From Bactericera cockerelli (lineage: Eukaryota > Arthropoda > Insecta > Hemiptera > Triozidae): DNA of 64,000 nucleotides. Position numbers and translations under genes: made by a program. The notes beneath the pieces are model-generated. The model did not search any database. It saw only the letters and a list, made by a program, of their open reading frames with translations, and had not been told where the DNA came from. Numbering within the stretch: position 1 is the stretch's first letter; every line of letters starts with the position of its first letter. This document shows positions 60,505 through 64,000 of this stretch, one piece after another. The stretch is taken from assembly GCA_024516035.1 (NCBI GenBank), contig JAMCCL010000078.1, forward strand, positions 1 to 64,000, in the 5' to 3' direction.

Positions 60505-60765
60505 AATCCGAGTTGTAATGGTTGTGACTGATGCTTCTGGTCGAGAGATCGTGTGTTCGAATCCTAGGTTGGGCAGAATTTCCAACGAAACAATTCTGTT
60601 TACTCTCTAGTATTTCCGTTTTTGCGTTTCCCTCCCAATCCAGTCTGGGTGAGGTTAATGTGGGTGGCTGGTACGATTCCCAGCGGTTGGAGGGTAAAAC
60701 CCCCGGCCCGAATAACTCAAATCAATTATCTGTCTGAATCACTAGGATGTATTGATTGTATTGGT
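60505..60765 (+). mobile_element. Family E SINE, 3' end lost
   Basis: CCGAGTTGTAATGGTTGTGA, GTGTTCGAATCCTAGGTTGG, then the body GTCTGGGTGAGGTTAATGTG and CCAGCGGTTGGAGGGTAAAA. It stops before the GGAAGGGCATC tail. Confidence 0.7.
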
Positions 60766-60798
60766 CTCTTTAGCTCATGTAGGCTCGGGTATGCCTCT

Positions 60799-61319
60799 TA
60801 TCCCCCAAAAATACACTTCGTGTGCAAAAGACGCCAAGAAAATTAGAATCCTTCAAATATAATTAATTACCTTAAAATATTTCTAAAGAGGAACTGATAT
60901 CAAATGAATGCCAAGTTCTCCTAAACTGGAAATCATTTGCCCAGAAAGAAGTCTCAAGCACAGAAATCAAACTGAGGATTGGACATGACATTTCCCATTA
61001 ATCTACGATTTACCAACGCTAAAAGTTAACAAAAATCCTGGCAAGTTTCAAAAATTAAAAAAATGCTTTCAACTTGCCAAGATTTTTGTTAACTTTTAGC
61101 GTTGGTAAATCGTAGATTAATGGGAAATGTCATGTCCAATCCTCAGTTTGATTTCTGTGCTTGAGACTTCTTTCTGGGCAAATGATTTCCAGTTTAGGAG
61201 AACTTGGCATTCATTTGATATCAGTTCCTCTTTAGAAATATTTTAAGGTAATTAATTATATTTGAAGGATTCTAATTTTCTTGGCGTCTTTTGCACACGA
61301 AGTGTATTTTTGGGGGATA
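60799..61319. mobile_element. Foldback element with nearly perfect 249-bp arms
   Basis: Left arm 60799-61047 and right arm 61071-61319 are inverted copies, with one C/T difference seen by eye and a 23-bp loop. The ends TATCCCCCAAAAATACACTT relate it to the element at 22338, while the inner arm sequence is different. Confidence 0.9.
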
Positions 61320-63631
61320 TCAGATATTTTTGGTAGGTTACATTTTTTGCAATTTTCTATAACTTCACACGAGCACCAAGGTAGAACTAACTATATCCTT
61401 GGAAATATTTCTTTTCCTTTTTCTTAAACTTTTCCTTTCTCATCATCTCTATTCTTCGGTACAATATATCTAAAATATTGCACCTTTAATTTTTTCCTTT
61501 AAGCTTATTACACCGGGTTTCTTCTTTCTAGTTGTTCCTTAGGATTTTTGGTGCATGGTTGGCCTATCCTGCCAGTGGGTTACGGAAATTGAGTGATAAT
61601 TTTTCCTCATGTATTAATGGGGAATCCGATAGTTTGGATATTCAGGACAATCGGTTCTTATTATTTTTTTTTTTTAATTTCGGCAAAATATTACCAAAGT
61701 GGGTAAGTCGTTCGAAAACGCATTACAAAACAACTAATTAAAAAGAGAATAAACTGGTGTGACACCACCACACTTTTCTTATCAGTTGAAAAGAAGTCAG
61801 CTTCTGCCACTAAAAGATTCGTGTGGTATATAAAATCAACTTCCATACCAAATTTTAAGTCTCTAGGTTGTACCGTTCTCGAGATATCTCGTTCACAGAC
61901 AGGCGGACGCACGGACCAATGGACGAAAACAATTTTCATGGTATCCTGAGGCTATGATTCGTCCAGAAATGTGAAATACAGGGTAGACCAAATTTTCGAC
62001 AATAAGGAATGTATATTATAGGATAAGGAAAGTAAAAAATTGCATGAATTCGGAAATCAAATACTTTTAAAAATTATGTACAGTGTACAGCTGTACACGC
62101 ATGAAGCAAATTCTTTAAAATAGAAAGAGTAGGTACACTCTCTTATGATTTATCAATATTGTTTTGAATATCACACGTTCACCCTAAATAACTCAACTAT
62201 AGTATATCCCTTTCATTATGATAGCTATGACTTATTAAAATCGTAGGCAGGGTTGCCAAAACTGCAAAGACTACAGAAGTAAAGAATCTTAAGTGTAGGT
62301 AGGTGCATCGCACAATACTTCCTTGTACATTTTCTTTCAACCTTAAGGTTGATACAATATAATTATGTACATATCTAGATATTATGTAGAAACATTCAAA
62401 ATCATAAATTTCTGATCGATAACCAAGTACCTAGGTAATAATATTATGTGATGCAGTACATATAAGTATGATGATTTTAATTGTGATTTTTATTATTAAA
62501 ATACTAAATAATACCAGCATGATTTTGCGTGTATTTCCCCAACCATTGATTTTCACCGAAGTGATTCATTTGTATTTTTCCTAATAGGTTTGACTACTAT
62601 TTTTTCATTTACCTATAAATTAATAATAAAACCAAACCACATTTTTTTTTTATTTTAAATAAAGATAATACGTACAAAAATGATTTACCTACTCCATAAG
62701 AGGGATAAAGCTATTAGCCCAATCCTCATATCAAATACAAGTGAGAACTGACTGATCTACTGATCATAACCAGATTAATTATTTAGGTAGTAGGTAGCTA
62801 CATGTTTATAAAACAATCTAAATATAAACAATAGAAAAATGAAGAAGTAAATATTATATTTATTATGTAAACCATGCACTGTGAACCAAGTCAAACATTT
62901 GCGAAACCTTTTAAATATTACCTGCACCAAACGTACCCTTCCGACCTTTGTATAGTAGAGCTCCTTTTAATCGCAACGAGTGAGAGAGTGTACTGAAAAT
63001 AGATATTTTTAAGACTGCAACATTGTAAGATGTTCTGGAATCTGATTGGTTCTCGTATTTTGTCGTGATGATTCTCAACTATCATAATGAAATGGATATA
63101 CTATAGTATCATCGGTCAATGAAACAACAAAAGAAAACCAGTTCTCTTTTGGTTTTTTCGTAAAAAAGTAGGTACTACACAGATACCGATTGGAATAATC
63201 TTTTATGATTTGTTTACCCTTCTCTTGTGTTTAGTTATGTAAAGTCAAGCATTTTTATGGATCGGTAATTCTCAGAAATCAAATGCGTAACAACGAAATT
63301 TGGTGAAATTGTTTTTACATTAACTATTCCCGTTATGTATGTGTGTTATGTATGCATGCTTAGATTGCTTAGGGAGGATCTCAATTCTCCGAGGATCTGA
63401 ATTTTCCGTATGGTTGATGCGATATTGTCAAACAAAACTCAAATCGCCGAATCTCGGCTTGCAGGCCTACATATTTTCAAAATACTAAAACTTAAGATGA
63501 CTTTAACAAGTAAATACTCGTTGTGTGTGTGTTTTTTTTATAGCCTCGTACATCGTACATTATTTTAATGGAGTACTCTATACCTAATTGTTTTAGTTTT
63601 TTATACATTACAAATTATATTATGTACATTA
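61320..63631. other. Gene-free AT-rich stretch
   Basis: A segment at about 61765-61945, read on the minus strand, has GAGATATCTCGAGAACGGTA-like and AAAATTTGGTATGGAAGTTG phrases common in the 3' parts of dispersed elements; the family is not known. The remainder to 63631 has no recognisable coding or repeat signal. Confidence 0.4.
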
Positions 63632-63937
63632 AGTAGTCACCGTGGCAGAGTGAGTTAGCGCGCTAGGCATTGCACACATGGTGACCTGGGTTCGATTCCC
63701 AGCGGGGCAGGAATTTTTCTGCTCTGTACTTGGATGTTTGGGGTCCACTCATACCTCGTGAGGAAAAATGTGTAGTTACTTGTATGAGTAACGACCAGTG
63801 GCGGCATTACCAGAGTAAAAAGAAATTAATGTAATAGAATAATTCGAAATGTGAAGGAGGCTCTTAGTAATGCAGCGCTACCCACAAAAAATTGTAAAGA
63901 GGCCTTGTGCTTCACCACAAATAAAATCATACATAAT
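63632..63937 (+). mobile_element. Family A SINE, subfamily 1, full length
   Basis: Complete head (GTCACCGTGGCAGAGTGAGT, GGTTCGATTCCCAGCGGGGC), body and subfamily 1 end (GTGAAGGAGGCTCTTAGTAA, GTGCTTCACCACAAATAAAA). TATTATGTACATTA just before and TATTATGTGCATTA just after form a 14-bp target-site duplication with one difference. This suggests a fairly recent insertion. Confidence 0.88.
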
Positions 63938-64000
63938 TATTATGTGCATTAGATCAAGTAGGTATTTTCAATATGATATTGTTAAAGATATTAGATATTT

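Overview
This is a window of AT-rich animal nuclear DNA, almost certainly from an insect. Genes have short exons with GT..AG introns, and most of the sequence is dispersed repeats. The dopa decarboxylase is of the insect Ddc type. I cannot fix the order or species from the sequence alone.

Four complete genes lie together in the middle. NDUFAF6 (complex I assembly factor, minus strand, six coding exons, 29270-33589) stands head-to-head with PSMD3/Rpn3 (26S proteasome lid subunit, plus strand, one coding exon, 34786-36243). TADA1 (SAGA adaptor, plus strand, one coding exon, 40761-41711) follows. It is convergent with Ddc (aromatic L-amino-acid decarboxylase, minus strand, ten coding exons, 43647-54768). 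I rebuilt the exon chains of NDUFAF6 and Ddc by hand; all splice phases agree, giving 305 and 479 residues. Ddc close to Rpn3 recalls Drosophila, where Rpn3 (Dox-A2) belongs to the Ddc gene cluster. A 47-codon coding-like tail of an unidentified gene lies at the left edge.

The left 28 kb and right 9 kb hold no recognised gene. They carry many short retroposons. I sort these into families with tRNA-like heads (A, B, C, D, E and a tRNA-Gly-like G) and a family F whose head is a 5S rRNA fragment. E and F share one central body, so the body has been joined to two kinds of pol III promoter. There are also broken LINE 3' ends (2853-3857, 8170-8520, 19625-21200, 48835-49040), several foldback elements with near-perfect arms, a 959-bp hAT remnant with a BED zinc finger, and several minisatellites.

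The most unusual structure is in Ddc intron 2. The last 27 codons of exon 2 and its 5' splice site are repeated about six times in tandem with a 113-bp period. The first unit was later split by a family A SINE that left a 16-bp target-site duplication. Other points of interest are a perfect 243-bp hairpin, a related 249-bp hairpin that shares its termini, a 53-base G run, and hAT ends crowded with TATCGATA-like sites.
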